Positions 11,013 through 21,758 of a DNA stretch of 64,000 nt are shown in pieces (positions within the stretch are counted from its first letter, which is position 1; every line of letters begins with the position of its first letter). A program made the position numbers and the translations under genes. This stretch comes from Agriotes lineatus (lineage: Eukaryota > Arthropoda > Insecta > Coleoptera > Elateridae). The notes beneath the pieces were generated by a model. That model did no database searches, was not told where the DNA came from, and was given only the letters and a program-made list of their open reading frames with translations. The DNA lies in assembly GCA_940337035.1 (NCBI GenBank), contig CALNHX010005236.1:1-64000 (forward strand), given 5' to 3'.

Positions 11013-12440
11013 TTATAAGTCCAGTACTTTTGTATTTCGACTGGCAGTGTTTAATAATGTTTGCAATTCTTTGTTGCTGCTAATCGCTTGCCTAACTTGC
11101 TGTGTTCTATTGGTTGACATTGGAATAGCTACGTGTATTAGCAGGTTATTAGGAATGTCCTTCATATCTTTTTCTTTTGTATGTTGACAATCTCTACTTA
11201 GTGTGTCTGCTATGAATAATTCTAAACCTTTTTTGTATTTTATAATGGGGTTGTATGGCATTACCTCGAATAAAATTCTTTGTAGTCTTGCCGGTGCTTC
11301 GTAGATAGATTTCTTGAATATTGCTTCTAGAGGTCTGTGATCTGTTTCTATCACTGGTTGTTTTCCCCAGATATACTCATGAAACTTCTTGCACCCTACT
11401 AGTATAGCATATGCCTCTTTTTCTAATTGGCTATAGTTTCTTTGAGATTTAGTCAGAGACTTGGCGCAGTATGCTACTGGTCGGTGCTCCTGGAGCAACA
11501 CTCCTCCTACGGCGGTGCTGCTGGCATCGACTGAGAGAACTACTGGTATTTTAGGGTTGAAATAACCTAGAACTGGCGGTTTTTAAACACTTCCTTTTAT
11601 TGCTTGTATAGCTTTGTCTTGTTGGTTATCCCATGCCCATTCACTTTCTTTTTCTAACAGGGTTCGTAGTGGAGCTGTTAGCTCTGCTAGGTTTGGAATA
11701 AATTTTGCGAGGTACGTTGCCATGCCTAGAAATCGTTGCAATTCCTTTACTGTCGTTGGCGTTTTTAATCTATTAATCGCATCTACCTTCTACCTGTCTG
11801 GGGGTAGACCATCTGCTGTTAGTAAATGACCTAGGAATTTTCTTTTTTTTTGGCGAATTTACATTTCTCTTCATTCAATTTCAAACCCGCTTGCGTGAAC
11901 CGCTGTATTATCAGCTTTGTTATTTGCTCTAGCTCAGGTTTGGATGCTGCGTGTATTAGTACGTCATCCATCGAACACTCAACACCTTTTATATCGTTTA
12001 GTATGCTGCACATTATTTGCTGAAAGACCTCTGGTGCTGAAGCAAGACCAAATGGGAGTCGACAACACTTGTACCTTCCCCAGGGTGTTGCAAACGTTAA
12101 GTACTATTCTGTCCTCTCCGTTACCTTTATTTGCCAGAAACCTTTTCTGCAATCTAGCAATGTGAACCACTTAGACCCATGAATATGGGTTGATATCTCT
12201 TCTAATGTTTGTAAGGGATAATGTCTCCTTTTAAGATTTTTATTTAGCTGTGATGGATCGATACAAATGCGCATCTTTTTGTTTTGTTTGACTATTACCA
12301 TTGGCGATACTGATGGTGTTGGCTCATTTATGGGCTCTATTATTCCCATTTCCGTCATTCTATTTAATTCGTTTTTTACTTCGTCTCTGATTGCATATGG
12401 TATTCTGCGTGCCGGACATATTTTCAGTTTTGGATCATCG
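11013..12440 (-). pseudogene. Reverse transcriptase and RNase H of the Gypsy element
   Basis: RT blocks: ITEMGIIEPINEPTP-like entry at about 12350, then MVIVKQNKKMRICIDPSQLN and FTLLDCRKGFWQIKV; a frameshift at about 12100-12170; then GVECSMDDVLIHAASKPELE at about 11970 carrying the catalytic DD. The thumb and RNase H follow across frame breaks near 11830 and 11510. RNase H is at 11013-11501 with RPVAYCAKSLTKSQRNYSQL, EKEAYAILVGCKKFHEYIWG and TDHRPLEAIF. At least two frameshifts and stops separate the pieces. Confidence 0.8.
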
Positions 12441-12493
12441 ACTAAATCTATTTCATACTCGTATCCTTTCAGGCAACCTATACCTTTGAATAT

Positions 12494-13679
12494 TTATGAT
12501 GGCGGTGTATACGTTGAATCTAATATTTTTATTAGACCTAAATTTACGCATGTGTCCTTTCCCAGTATTGGTTGAACCTTTTTATCTACTACTAGAAACT
12601 TGACTGTTCTGTAGTGATGTCTGGTTTGGATTTTTACCAAGCTCTCGCCTGCAACATTGAGTGCATGATTTGAATATGTTAACAATAATTGTTTTACCTT
12701 AGATGATTTTAGTTTTAGGTCTGCTGCTTCAGCAATGCAGTTTGTGATTACATTGCATTGAGCTCCCGAATCGAGTTTGAATTTTACCTTGCACCCCTTT
12801 GGAAGTGTTACAGTTTCAAACCAATCATTACTTTCTTCTTCAACTGATTCAAGTGCTGAAACGTAGAGTACCTGTTCATTCTTATCCTCATCATCTCGGT
12901 GGTTTGTTTGAACTGTTTTTACTTCCTTTGCTCTGCACATCTCCTTAAAGTGTCCTCGTCTATAACAGCGTTCACATTTTTTTCTAATATGCTGGGCAAG
13001 ACTTTTTTCCATGTCTTGTGCCGCATCTTCTGCAATCGAATTCTTCGCCCTGTTTCGTAACTTTCTTCTTAGCTTTGTTTTTTAGTTTCACTGCATTCAT
13101 TTGCGGTTCCGCGCTTTCGTTGATGGTACTTAATTGCTTTTTTGCCTGTTCATTCACCCTGCAGATGCTTATTGCTTTAGTTAGCTCTAATTTAGCTTCT
13201 TCTAGCAGTCTTGTTCTTAGGCTATTACTATATATACCACAGACGATCCTGTCACAGAGCAGGCTGTCTTCAAGTGCATCGTAACTGTTAATCTTTATTT
13301 TTCTGCGTCGTGATGTTAAGAAGTCATCGAACGCTTCCTCTGGACCTTGTTGTGCTTTATTGAAAATGTAACGTTCATACGTGACATTTATTTACGGTAC
13401 AAAGTGTTTTACAAATTTGTTTTGTATATTAGCCAAGTCTTTTACCTCGTTCTGTGCCCATGTAAAAGTGTTGTAAATGACTGCTGCTTCGGGGCCAATT
13501 ATTGTCATAAAAATTGCTACCTGGACATCTTTAGGTTTCTTTCCTAGACTAGTGGCTACTGCATACCAATCAAACTGTTGCTTCCAAACCTTCCAAGACG
13601 AGGTCATATCCAACTCGCTGCTTACTACCAAACTTTTAGGCGGTCTTAATGTTACTCCGTGATTCGTTTCATTTGGCAT
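12494..13679 (-). pseudogene. Gag and aspartic protease of the Gypsy element
   Basis: Gag begins at 13679 (MPNETNHGVTLRPPKSL) and reads through WKVWKQQFDWYAVATSLG. A stop at about 13390 interrupts it before YERYIFNKAQQGPEEAFDDF. Two zinc knuckles lie near 13030-12950; the second reads CERCYRRGHFKEMC. The retropepsin follows with VKFKLDSGAQCNVITN at about 12790-12740 (active-site D-S-G) and ends near CVNLGLIKILD. The gag-to-protease part is open from 13012 to 12494. Confidence 0.8.
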
Positions 13680-13720
13680 CCTAACGCTTTCTTTCTCTAT
13701 TTTTACAAACTTACTTGTAA

Positions 13721-13734
13721 GGGTTTCGGCACCA
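13721..13734 (-). promoter_or_regulatory. Primer-binding site of the Gypsy element
   Basis: On the minus strand TGGTGCCGAAACCC follows the LTR end ...TTGACA immediately. It starts with the TGG expected of a complement to a tRNA 3' CCA. The tRNA identity is not determined. Confidence 0.6.
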
Positions 13735-13814
13735 TGTCAATGTCAATACGTTTATTTATCTAAACTATTGTTTTACATGCCTACATGATATACATGATAT
13801 GTATTATGCTGACA
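13735..13814 (-). repeat. 80-bp 5' LTR of the Gypsy element
   Basis: Read on the minus strand it starts TGTCAGCATAATAC and ends AACGTATTGACATTGACA. It thus has TGTCA...TGACA inverted ends, an AATAAA near the 3' end, and the primer-binding site directly after it. Mag-lineage elements are known for LTRs of about this very short size. No second copy is seen on the left. Confidence 0.65.
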
Positions 13815-14513
13815 CTAAGGATGAAAGAATAAGATCCAAAAAGAACATACGGGAGAAAATGGTGGATTTATGGCAAGCAAGATGGAGAGAGCTAGAGGGA
13901 AAAGCCGCGTAGACTAAGAAATTAATAAAGAATATCCCCAAATGGACAATCAGGAAATATTGTAGTCTGGATTACTATGTGACCCAATGCCTTACAGGAC
14001 ATAGCTGCTTCGGACCTTATCTGATGGAGATAGGGAAGGAGGAGAGGGCAGAATGTTGGTATTGCAGGGAAACGGACAGTAGCGGGCATACAATGTTTGC
14101 GTATCCGAAATGGGAAAGAGGAAGAACTACTTTAGAGCTAGAAATAGGAGAAACCATTTCACCGGATAACGTGATAGACCTAATGGTAGAAAACAAAAAG
14201 AAGTGCGACAAAATCACACGCTTTATAAGACGTGCCATGGAGCAAAAGGAACAAGATGAAAGAAATCGTCGAACACAACCACAAATATAAAAAACATATG
14301 AAATTTCAATGAGATGCACGAGATACCGGAAGGAAGAGATGGAAGAAGGAATATGTTAAAAGAAAAATGTTTTACGTGCCATAGATGATCAAATTGTAAA
14401 GATATAACAGCCCCAATCTGAAGTAATACATTAGTGGGTCCAGGTTGGAGTCGTTCGCAGGGGTCACTTGTGAGGTTAGCGTTGGCGCCTTCTACATCCC
14501 ATTTAAAAAAAAC
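13815..14513 (+). pseudogene. R1-clade LINE, C-terminal ORF2 domain and 3' UTR
   Basis: Resumption of the R1-like ORF2: KKNIREKMVDLWQARW, a stop at about 13910, then YCSLDYYVTQCLTGHSCFG and a cysteine-histidine finger CWYCRETDSSGHTMF at about 14050-14100, then WERGRTTLELEIGETIS. The frame ends at 14290. About 215 bp of 3' UTR follow and finish in a short A-rich tail at about 14504-14513, the probable 3' end of the LINE. Confidence 0.8.
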
Positions 14514-14683
14514 ATAATAATCAATTTATAACAAAAAACCAAAAATCCAAAATTTTCGTTTTTTGGGTATAACTCGAAAATTAAGATGGCTAGGTCAAAT
14601 TCAATTTTTGAATATTATTCGGCTTAGAATCTGCAACTTTTCTTCAATTTAACGGACACTTGCAATTGAATAAACCTATACAG

Positions 14684-15100
14684 GGTGTTATGGAAGTCTA
14701 CGTACTAATTTTAACCAGTGACAGAGCTCATCAAACTTGAACAACTTTTCTATTTACCGTTTTTTATTTAATCGTTTACGTCGCCTAAATTTAAAGAGCC
14801 GCTCAGAAATCAAATATAAATTAAAAGTAAACACAGGCATAGTAAAACTGCCAAGTTCTTGCACAAAAAAACCAGTGGTCACTAATTTACCTACATCAAT
14901 TGATAAGGTACGTTAGTGTCCAGATGTCAACTAAAAGTTTTATCAGTACCTATGCAGTTTTTGTTGATGTCTATTTCAAAGATGTTTTTTGTCATTAAAT
15001 TTAAATATTATTCCGTAGGGGTTTTCGAAAAAATGGTAAGTTGTTCAGTTTTATGAGATCCTTATATCGTTAAATTTATTACGTGGACTTCCATAACACC
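14684..15100. mobile_element. Foldback MITE, 417 bp
   Basis: Terminal inverted repeats of 21 bp (GGTGTTATGGAAGTC... at 14684-14704 and its complement at 15080-15100, one mismatch). The inside is AT-rich without coding. It is preceded by ACAG, the common CAGGGTG-type end seen in several elements of this window. Confidence 0.75.
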
Positions 15101-15214
15101 TATATAAAAATATAGTTATAATTTCAGTACTTTATGGATTTTATTATATTTGTTACATTAAAATAACAAATTATTTCATCTTTAGTTATTATAAGATTAC
15201 TAGTTTATATGTAC

Positions 15215-15669
15215 ACAGGGTGATTCATAAGTATAGTCATTCAATTAAATGGGTGTATGCCAAACTCAGTAGACGTACATTGCACTACAAAATAATCGCA
15301 TCTGGAAAAAAACTAGGCTTAGGATCTATTCCAAAAGTTTGATATCTACTGGCTAACACCAAAACCTACATTACGTATATCAGATAAAAGTACTTACATT
15401 AACCACTTTCCAAATGTGAGTGCGTGCAATACCCAAACAAATGTTTTTTGTTTTTGCATTTTACCGAGGTTCGGTCTTATCCGAAGCAGATATGCCAAAT
15501 TATGTTTATAGAAATTAATTTCAGTGACCCTGAATCAGTTTGGAATTAAATGTTCTATTTTTTGTGGTGTTATTTTTAAATTTTGACGTCTAGTTTATTA
15601 TGCAAAATTGTTGTTTGATGTTTTCCAACTACTCTTAAATTTAATGACAATACTTATGATTCACCCTGT
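15215..15669. mobile_element. Foldback MITE, 455 bp
   Basis: ACAGGGTGATTCATAAGTAT at 15215-15234 pairs with ATACTTATGATTCACCCTGT at 15650-15669 (one mismatch). No coding inside. Confidence 0.8.
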
Positions 15670-15714
15670 TATTAACAGTCATGGTCGTAAGCAAGATCTT
15701 ATATGTGACAATAG

Positions 15715-16005
15715 TAGTTTGTATACCAAGGCACTGAAGTTTAGCTTTTTATTATGAATGTGGAATAAACCACATGAGGGATAAAAAGGAACTTCAGTGC
15801 CGAGGAATATTGTTTTAATTGAAATCTAGAAATTAGAACATTTGAACCAACATTTGTAGGTTATGTTAACGTCAGTCGCCGTTTATCTGTCGCCTCACTA
15901 CCTACAAAAAAATCGTAAAACAATGGATTACCTTACTGCCGATTTCTGGTGTTTTAATGACGATTTCGAGCTACTTTAATGCCGATTTCAAATAAATGTA
16001 TTTTT
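15715..16005. repeat. Dispersed repeat, inverted copy at 43115-43420
   Basis: Shared blocks include TATACCAAGGCACTGAAGT, GGGATAAAAAGGAACTTCAG and the series of GCCGATTTC / GACGATTTCGAG phrases. In the copy at 43 kb they appear in the opposite strand and order. The ends CAAGGCACTGAAGTT / AACTTCAGTGCCGAGG form a small inverted pair. Confidence 0.75.
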
Positions 16006-16197
16006 CCTTACTACAGATTTACATCTACAAATCATTAAATCAATTTTCCTATGCTATAAGACCGCATATAGGTACTATTGCATCAACAATTTTTCAGTAT
16101 TAATTTGCATCCATAAACACAGCGACATCAGAGATTTTCTTATATGATTTCATATGTATAACTCATTTACTTTTATGTGTCGTTTCGTAGTCACAAT

Positions 16198-17466
16198 TCA
16201 AGCAACTGCATGGCTTTTTCCTGTATGAGTACTCACATGTTTATCTAAACAACTTTTCTGTGCTGTTCTGAATTCACACACAGAGTAACTATATGGTTTT
16301 TTTCCTGTATGTATTCTCATGTGTTTAACTAAATGATTTTTCACTGTTGCTTTGTATTCACAAACAAAGCAACTGTATGGTTTTTCCCCTGTATGAGTCC
16401 GCATATGTATAACTAAATCATTTTTCTGTGCTGCTCTGAATTCACAAATGGAACAGCTGTGTGGTTTTTCTCCCGTGTGAGTCCTCATATGTGCAACTAA
16501 ATTACTCTTATTTCTAGATTTGTATCCACAAGCAGAGCAATTGTATGGTTTTTCTCCTGTATGAGATCTCATATGTTCAAATAATAGATATTTCCGTGTT
16601 GCTTTGTATCCACAAGCAGAGCAACAGTATGGTTTTTCTCCTGTATGGGATCTCATATGTTGAACTAAATGATATTTCTGTGTTGCTTTATATTCACATA
16701 CCGAGCAACTGTATGGTTTTTCTCCTGTATGAGATCTCATATGTTTAACTAAACAACTCTTCTGTGCTGTTCTGAATTCACAAACGGAGCAACTATATGG
16801 TTTTTCTCCTGTATGTATTCTCATATGTTTAACTAAATAATTTTTCACTGTTGCTCTGTATTCACAAACAGAGCACCTGTATGGCTTTTCTCCTGAATGA
16901 GTCCTCATATGTATATTTAAATCATTTTTTTGTGCTGCTCTGTATTCACAAATAAAGCAACTGTATGGCTTTTCTCCTGTATGAGTCCTCATATGTATAT
17001 TTAAATCAGGTTTCTGTGCTGCTTTGTATTCGCAAATAAAGCAACCGTATGGCTTTTCTCCTGCATGAGACCTCATATGTTTAACTAAAGGAGATTTTTG
17101 TGCTGCTCTGTATTCACAAACAGAGCAACTGTATGGTTTTTCTCCTGTATGAATCCTCATATGTTTAACTATATCATTTTTTCGTGTTGTATTGTATTCA
17201 CATACAGAGCAACTGTAAGGTTTCCCTTCTCTGCAAGCCACCATACCAATAGTTATATTATTTTTGTCAAATCTTTTGTTCTCATAGTCTTCATTTTTCA
17301 CTGTAAAGTCTTCTTGTTTGATATTCATTTCTGTATGAATACTGATTTTATCAATACTTTCAATGGTTTCTTGTTTTATACACGACTCCATTTTCTGTGA
17401 TATACAAGATGCAGTTCCTGTAGAACTACAAGAGTTACTCTCAGCAGTTTCTTGTTTAATGTTCAT
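16198..17466 (-). CDS. C2H2 zinc-finger protein, 11 fingers plus one degenerate
   Basis: Predicted nuclear DNA-binding protein of 422 residues, a single uninterrupted exon. The N-terminal 80 residues are acidic and hold repeated I-K-Q-E motifs (MNIKQET, CIKQETI, MNIKQED) that fit the SUMO-acceptor consensus. From about residue 84 come tandem 28-residue C2H2 fingers joined by TGEKP linkers. Eleven have all four zinc ligands. The last (YSYSVCEFRTAQ) has tyrosine in place of the first cysteine and is followed by a short tail. Most fingers read C-x2-C-[EG]-[YF]. The start is the first ATG after a good splice acceptor at 17528. The target sequence cannot be read off, and ZAD, KRAB, BTB or SCAN domains are not present. 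Its leader is related to that of the genes at 23 and 57 kb. Confidence 0.9.
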   Translation of the reverse strand: MNIKQETAESNSCSSTGTASCISQKMESCIKQETIESIDKISIHTEMNIKQEDFTVKNEDYENKRFDKNNITIGMVACREGKPYSCSVCEYNTTRKNDIVKHMRIHTGEKPYSCSVCEYRAAQKSPLVKHMRSHAGEKPYGCFICEYKAAQKPDLNIHMRTHTGEKPYSCFICEYRAAQKNDLNIHMRTHSGEKPYRCSVCEYRATVKNYLVKHMRIHTGEKPYSCSVCEFRTAQKSCLVKHMRSHTGEKPYSCSVCEYKATQKYHLVQHMRSHTGEKPYCCSACGYKATRKYLLFEHMRSHTGEKPYNCSACGYKSRNKSNLVAHMRTHTGEKPHSCSICEFRAAQKNDLVIHMRTHTGEKPYSCFVCEYKATVKNHLVKHMRIHTGKKPYSYSVCEFRTAQKSCLDKHVSTHTGKSHAVA

Positions 17467-17527
17467 TATGTTTGCTTAAATGTCTTTTAATGATATGTGA
17501 GCCAAAAGAAGTTGGACATCTCCACTC

Positions 17528-17560
17528 CTGCAACAAAAGCAGATTATCACTAAGAAGAAC
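17528..17560 (-). promoter_or_regulatory. Splice acceptor ahead of the zinc-finger gene at 16.2-17.5 kb
   Basis: On the minus strand, ATCTGCTTTTGTTGCAG precedes GAGTGGAGATG. It is a pyrimidine-rich tract and AG about 60 bases upstream of the ATG, so a non-coding 5' exon further upstream is likely. I could not place that exon. Confidence 0.55.
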
Positions 17561-18009
17561 AAGAAAAATTTAGCGATACGGCACCATTGTAATGCAGGGA
17601 TTAACAGATTAGTAACACTACATAAATGTATAAAAATATCATAAAACAAAGCTGCAGAGTGCACCCTCATTAACTGGTAGCGTTCACATATAGTGTACTA
17701 CATTAGCACATGCAACATTTAAATTCCATGCTAATTAGGATGCATTCAAATATTCACTTTCCTACTTATTTTACAGCAAAAATCCATTTGATTATTTTTA
17801 AGATGCAATTGGCACAAATTGAGTATATTTTGTTGTCTCAGTTTGAAAATACTTTAAAATGTGTTAGCTAAATTTTGAAATTTTAAATCAAAATATCAAT
17901 TTGGCCTTCATAAAGGACTGTTAAAATTTTACAGGTGACTGATAAACTATATCCTGCATAATACAATTTAATCTCAACAAAATGACGAGCTCTAGTAACA
18001 GCTTCGCAA
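17561..18009. other. Non-coding, AT-rich
   Basis: No gene or clear repeat recognised. The 5' exon and promoter of the minus-strand zinc-finger gene should lie in or beyond this stretch. Confidence 0.4.
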
Positions 18010-18251
18010 GCGAAATGGAAACAGTCTTTTACAAAATATAATATGATCAAAAATTATTTTTATCTAGTATGGCTAAGGAATATTTCCTAATTTATGAATC
18101 TAACTAAGTTTATACTTAAATGCCAAACTTGATATTTGATTTTTAGGTAAGTTATAGTTGCATTCATAAATTAGAAAATATTCCATAGCCATACTAGATG
18201 AAAATAATTTTTGATCATACTATATTTTGTAAAAGACTGTTTCCATTTCGC
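18010..18251. repeat. Inverted repeat, 90-bp arms, 62-bp spacer
   Basis: 18010-18099 and 18162-18251 are near-perfect reverse complements (GCGAAATGGAAACAGTC... against ...GACTGTTTCCATTTCGC). The right arm is the start of the Penelope-like RT frame, so coding sequence has been duplicated in inverse orientation. Transcribed, it would form a long hairpin. Confidence 0.9.
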
Positions 18252-18720
18252 TTCCTTAATGAACGGTTATAAGTTACCTTATGGATATGTAATCGTTAGT
18301 CTCGACGTAGTCTCACTGTTTACTAACTTTTCTAAAGAACTAGTAATTGAAATAACAATTACATTTGGGACAAGATTGAAGGAGAATAAGGCTTACCCTG
18401 AGCAGATATACAAATCATAAATTTCACATTTGATTAAACATTTTTTCAGGTTTATTGATCTTTTTATGCACACATTTTTGGATGTCTGATGGGCAGCCAC
18501 ATTAAGTCCAATTCTTGCTCAGTTAGTTATAGATTATTTGTTAGATTATTGTATCCCTAGATTGTCTCTTCCAATACCTTTCATTAAGAAGTATAATGAT
18601 GACTTTATTTTATCCACTCCATCAGATGGTGTAGAGATCTTGGAAATATAAATACATAATATCAACAACTGTATCAAAACATCGATTCTAACATGAAATA
18701 CCTATATTAGTACAGTAAAC
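18211..18720 (+). pseudogene. Penelope-like retroelement RT fragment
   Basis: The frame reads VKDCFHFA, then LPYGYVIVSLDVVSLFTN, a hallmark of Penelope-type reverse transcriptases. It stops at 18420, and further on the block LSPILAQLVIDYLLDYC is followed by KKYNDDFILSTPSDGVEIL, where YNDD corresponds to the catalytic YVDD. The GIY-YIG endonuclease is absent. Stops and shifts make it a relic. Its 5' side is joined to an inverted copy of itself. Confidence 0.75.
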
Positions 18721-19185
18721 ATCTTAATTGCTCGCCAAATTCGCCATATTAAGTATAAGTTGCGTTATTGATCTACTTCTGTACAAAATACCTACTGTGT
18801 AGAAGTAACTTTAATTTTGAGAAGAAAACTTAAGTAAATCTGGATAACTAATCATAACTTTTGGATTCATAACAAACTTTAATTTTTTCATCAAGACACG
18901 TTATCAAATATTAGCATTTACAAGCACTTTGGTGAAGTTACTTTTATTAGTGTGCAAAGTAGTAACCAACTCGCACAATTCGTTAAAAAACCCCAACCAC
19001 ACAAATATTTAACAAGGCAATAATGAGTACAACTTTATTTTCATATATAATACAAAAATTTTATTCAATTCTTATAATTTCAATAATCAATAAATATCTA
19101 AAACAATATAAATTTTATATTCTCAGCCTTGAAAAGTCATAATGACAATTTGGAAAGTACCGCCTATGATTCGTCTTACAAGTTT
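18721..19185. other. Non-coding, AT-rich
   Basis: Possibly the decayed tail of the Penelope-like element; no motif supports a call. Confidence 0.35.
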
Positions 19186-19322
19186 GGCAATACTGAAATG
19201 TATTGTCAGTCTATGTCAAATTCGAGGTTAGTAGGATTGGTTATGTTTGTTATTTTACTGACTCAAAACTTAACATGCAAAACTGGAATTTGACATAGCT
19301 GGACAGTGCTATCAACAATACA
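19186..19322. repeat. Copy of the TGTCAAATTCGAGG foldback family
   Basis: TTTGGCAATACTGAAATGTA followed by TTGTCAGTCTATGTCAAATT matches the palindrome at 42102-42347. The right half here is diverged. Confidence 0.7.
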
Positions 19323-19530
19323 GTAATGAAGAACCTGGTTTATAAAGCAATAAAATAAATTGATAGATAGTATAAAATCGGACAAGTGGTTGAAACAAAA
19401 TTTCAACGTTGAGAGTGTTTTTCAACGAGCGAAGCGAGTTAAAAATAGTACCTCCAGACGTTGAAACGTTATCAGCCACGAGTTGCATATACTATTTTTT
19501 CTACGAATTTTTAAAATTAACGTTAATAAA

Positions 19531-19895
19531 CCATTGTAAGTCTATGTCAAATCCGAGGTTAGCAGGTTAAGTTTTGCGCCAGTGTGTGTCAATTGAATGT
19601 AAAACCATTTAAAATCCCAGTAGTCCGAACATTTCATTCTCTAGCGATTGAATTGCGATTTCAACCACCGGAATCAATGTAAAAATGACTGATTTCAATG
19701 TCATGAGTAGAAAAAAAAAAAAATTTTCGATCTGGGAAAAAACACGGTTTCTACAATACCAAAATCGTGACAGAAATAATGAATTATTCCCTAGAAGAGA
19801 GAAATTTACCTAGGAAATTTTCGGTATGACTGAAACAACAATTATGTCAAATTCGAGGTTAGCAGGTTAGATTTTGCGTCAGTCTGTGTCAAAAC
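19531..19895. repeat. Two further pieces of the TGTCAAATTCGAGG family
   Basis: TCTATGTCAAATCCGAGGTT at 19541 and ATGTCAAATTCGAGGTTAGC at 19846 are both followed by CAGGTTA. The stretch from 19710 (GGTTTCTACAATACC ... TTCCCTAGAAGAG) is repeated in similar form at 21500-21600, so a larger unit of about 180 bp is present twice in direct orientation. Confidence 0.65.
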
Positions 19896-20396
19896 TGAGA
19901 TTGCTGGATGCGTTTGGCTTGGTAAAGCAGAGTATTGAGTCCATAAACGGGTGACAGAATACATGTATTTCAATAAAAAAACTGAAAGTAAAAGATAAAA
20001 AGAGTGAAGTGAAGTAATTTTTAAGAGGGAAGTACTTCCTATTTGATAATTGTTGAGTGACAAGTAAATGTAACGAGAAAGTATTTGTAATTGATTTTCA
20101 CTTGCATAATTCAAAGTGACAGGTGACAGACGTTTAAGTTGTGATAAAATAAGAAAATCAAATTTCAAGACTAGAAGCAGTATAGATTATGAGCGAATCC
20201 TACCTGTGTTTCAGTTAGAGTAAAATGTTTCTACCGGAGTTAGCAATTTAATAATCTTGATAAACCATAATAAAAAGACAAATCAGTCAATTAAAACTCA
20301 ATTTAAAAAAGAATTGATTGCGAATAGAATAAAGTAAAGTAAAAGTCAATTATAATATTAAATAGGCGTTACAACGTAAAGTCACTATAATATATA

Positions 20397-21007
20397 TACA
20401 GTGTGTCCCAGGATTGATGTTACAAGATTTGAGATGAACTAAACATTTTTAATTTAATTTTTTAAGATTGTGGAAGTAGATCCTGCTTGGTCTGAAAATA
20501 GTTTTAAGAATATTTTTAGTTCTTGAAGAAACAAGTCGCCCTTGAAAGTGAAGCAAAAACTATTTTCTTTTCAGGTAAACTACCCTTTTTGTTTATGATA
20601 CGGCAAAATGTTACCAAGAAAAGTTTTTCAGAATGATAAATTATTGCCCTATACAAAATTTCAGGAAGATCTGCCTCCTTAGATTAAACCCTCATTTTTA
20701 ATAAATACAATTTTAACGGTTTAATTCAAGTTAGTAGATCTTCCTGAAATTTGGTATAGAGCCATAATTTATCATTCTGAACAATTTTTCTTGGTAAAAT
20801 TTTGCCGTATCGTAAACATAAAGGGTAGTTTACCTAAAAAGAAAATAGTTTTCGCTTCACTGTTAAGGACTTGTATTTCCAAAAATTGAAAATAGTCTTA
20901 AAATTCTCTTCAGACCAAACAGGACCTAATCCCACAATATTAAAATAAAGTTCAAACATTTTTAGTCTATCTCACCTCTTGTAACATCAATCCTGGGACA
21001 CACTGTA
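20397..21007. mobile_element. 611-bp full-length palindromic foldback element
   Basis: Ends TACAGTGTGTCCCAGGATTG and the complement at 20988-21007. Inner parts also pair along most of the length (GATACGGCAAAATGTTACCA against TGGTAAAATTTTGCCGTATC; the GATCTTCC region near the centre). No coding. Flanking CACTATAATA and TATTATAGTG are themselves inverted. Confidence 0.85.
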
Positions 21008-21499
21008 TGTTCTATAGCGTAACATTTCAAAAATTTTGCTTTAGGAAATCATTATAGTGACTCTAGATATCTGTAGTGACATTTTGTCTGATTTTCAAAT
21101 CAACATAACGTTGCAAAGCTTTGGTGTGATATCTATGGTGACATAAACACAAATGCGGGAAGTAATTAAAATTGGCTCTCGCTGGTTGGAAATTGACAGC
21201 AAAAGCCGACTTTTTATATAGTGAGCAGAAAAATAGCTATTAACATATGGTAAAGTAATTTTTCGATATATTCAATAAGTTTAAAAGGAATAATAAATCC
21301 AAGTGTGTGTCCATATTCATTAACCAAACCACAATCATTTATTTTAATAATTATTTTGTGTTGTGTTTCAACAGGTATGGAAATCATTTCACTGCTAAAG
21401 GAATTAGAACAATGAGATCTCAATCTCATTATCGTTTTACGATATGTAGTCATATTCAGGTGTATACTTATTTTTCCACGACCGGGAGTAGAAGTCCGT

Positions 21500-21660
21500 T
21501 TCTATAGCATCAAAATTGTGACAGAAGTAGAACATTTGCTCCCTAGAGACTAAATAAGACAAAAATTTCCCTAGGGAGTTTTCATTATGACTGACACAGC
21601 AATTATGCCAAATTCGAGGTTATCCTAACCTGCTAATCTCGAATTTGACATAATTGTGAG
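21500..21660. repeat. Direct repeat unit with small palindromic TGTCAAATTCGAGG pair
   Basis: Related to 19710-19880. It ends with GCCAAATTCGAGGTTA followed at once by TAACCTGCTAATCTCGAATT, a tight inverted pair. Confidence 0.65.
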
Positions 21661-21758
21661 CTCTTGTCATAATGACTTACAGTGCCACCAACTTTAAAAT
21701 TTTAAAAGAATTGTAACTAAAATGACGTTTAAAAAATCTGGTGTGATACACTCACACA

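Larger units (their letters stand above)
10014..13814 (-). mobile_element. Ty3/Gypsy LTR retrotransposon, Mag-like, 3' end lost
   Basis: A complete gag-PR-RT-RNaseH-IN order is read on the minus strand from 13.68 to 10.05 kb, which is the Ty3/Gypsy arrangement. A short 5' LTR and primer-binding site are present on the right. The left end stops about 30 bp past the integrase stop codon with no 3' LTR, and the host LINE has also lost roughly the stretch between CAYR and the C-terminal domain. A deletion therefore probably removed the 3' LTR together with flanking LINE sequence. All frames carry shifts or stops. Confidence 0.85.

Noticed and set aside
16545..17400. Plus-strand frames across the zinc-finger gene
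   Set aside because: Antisense shadows of the regular finger repeats.
19846..19880. Telomere-like TTAGG repeats
   Set aside because: TTAGC/TTAGG occurs only within the dispersed motif GAGGTTAGCAGGTTAGG and is not tandem.
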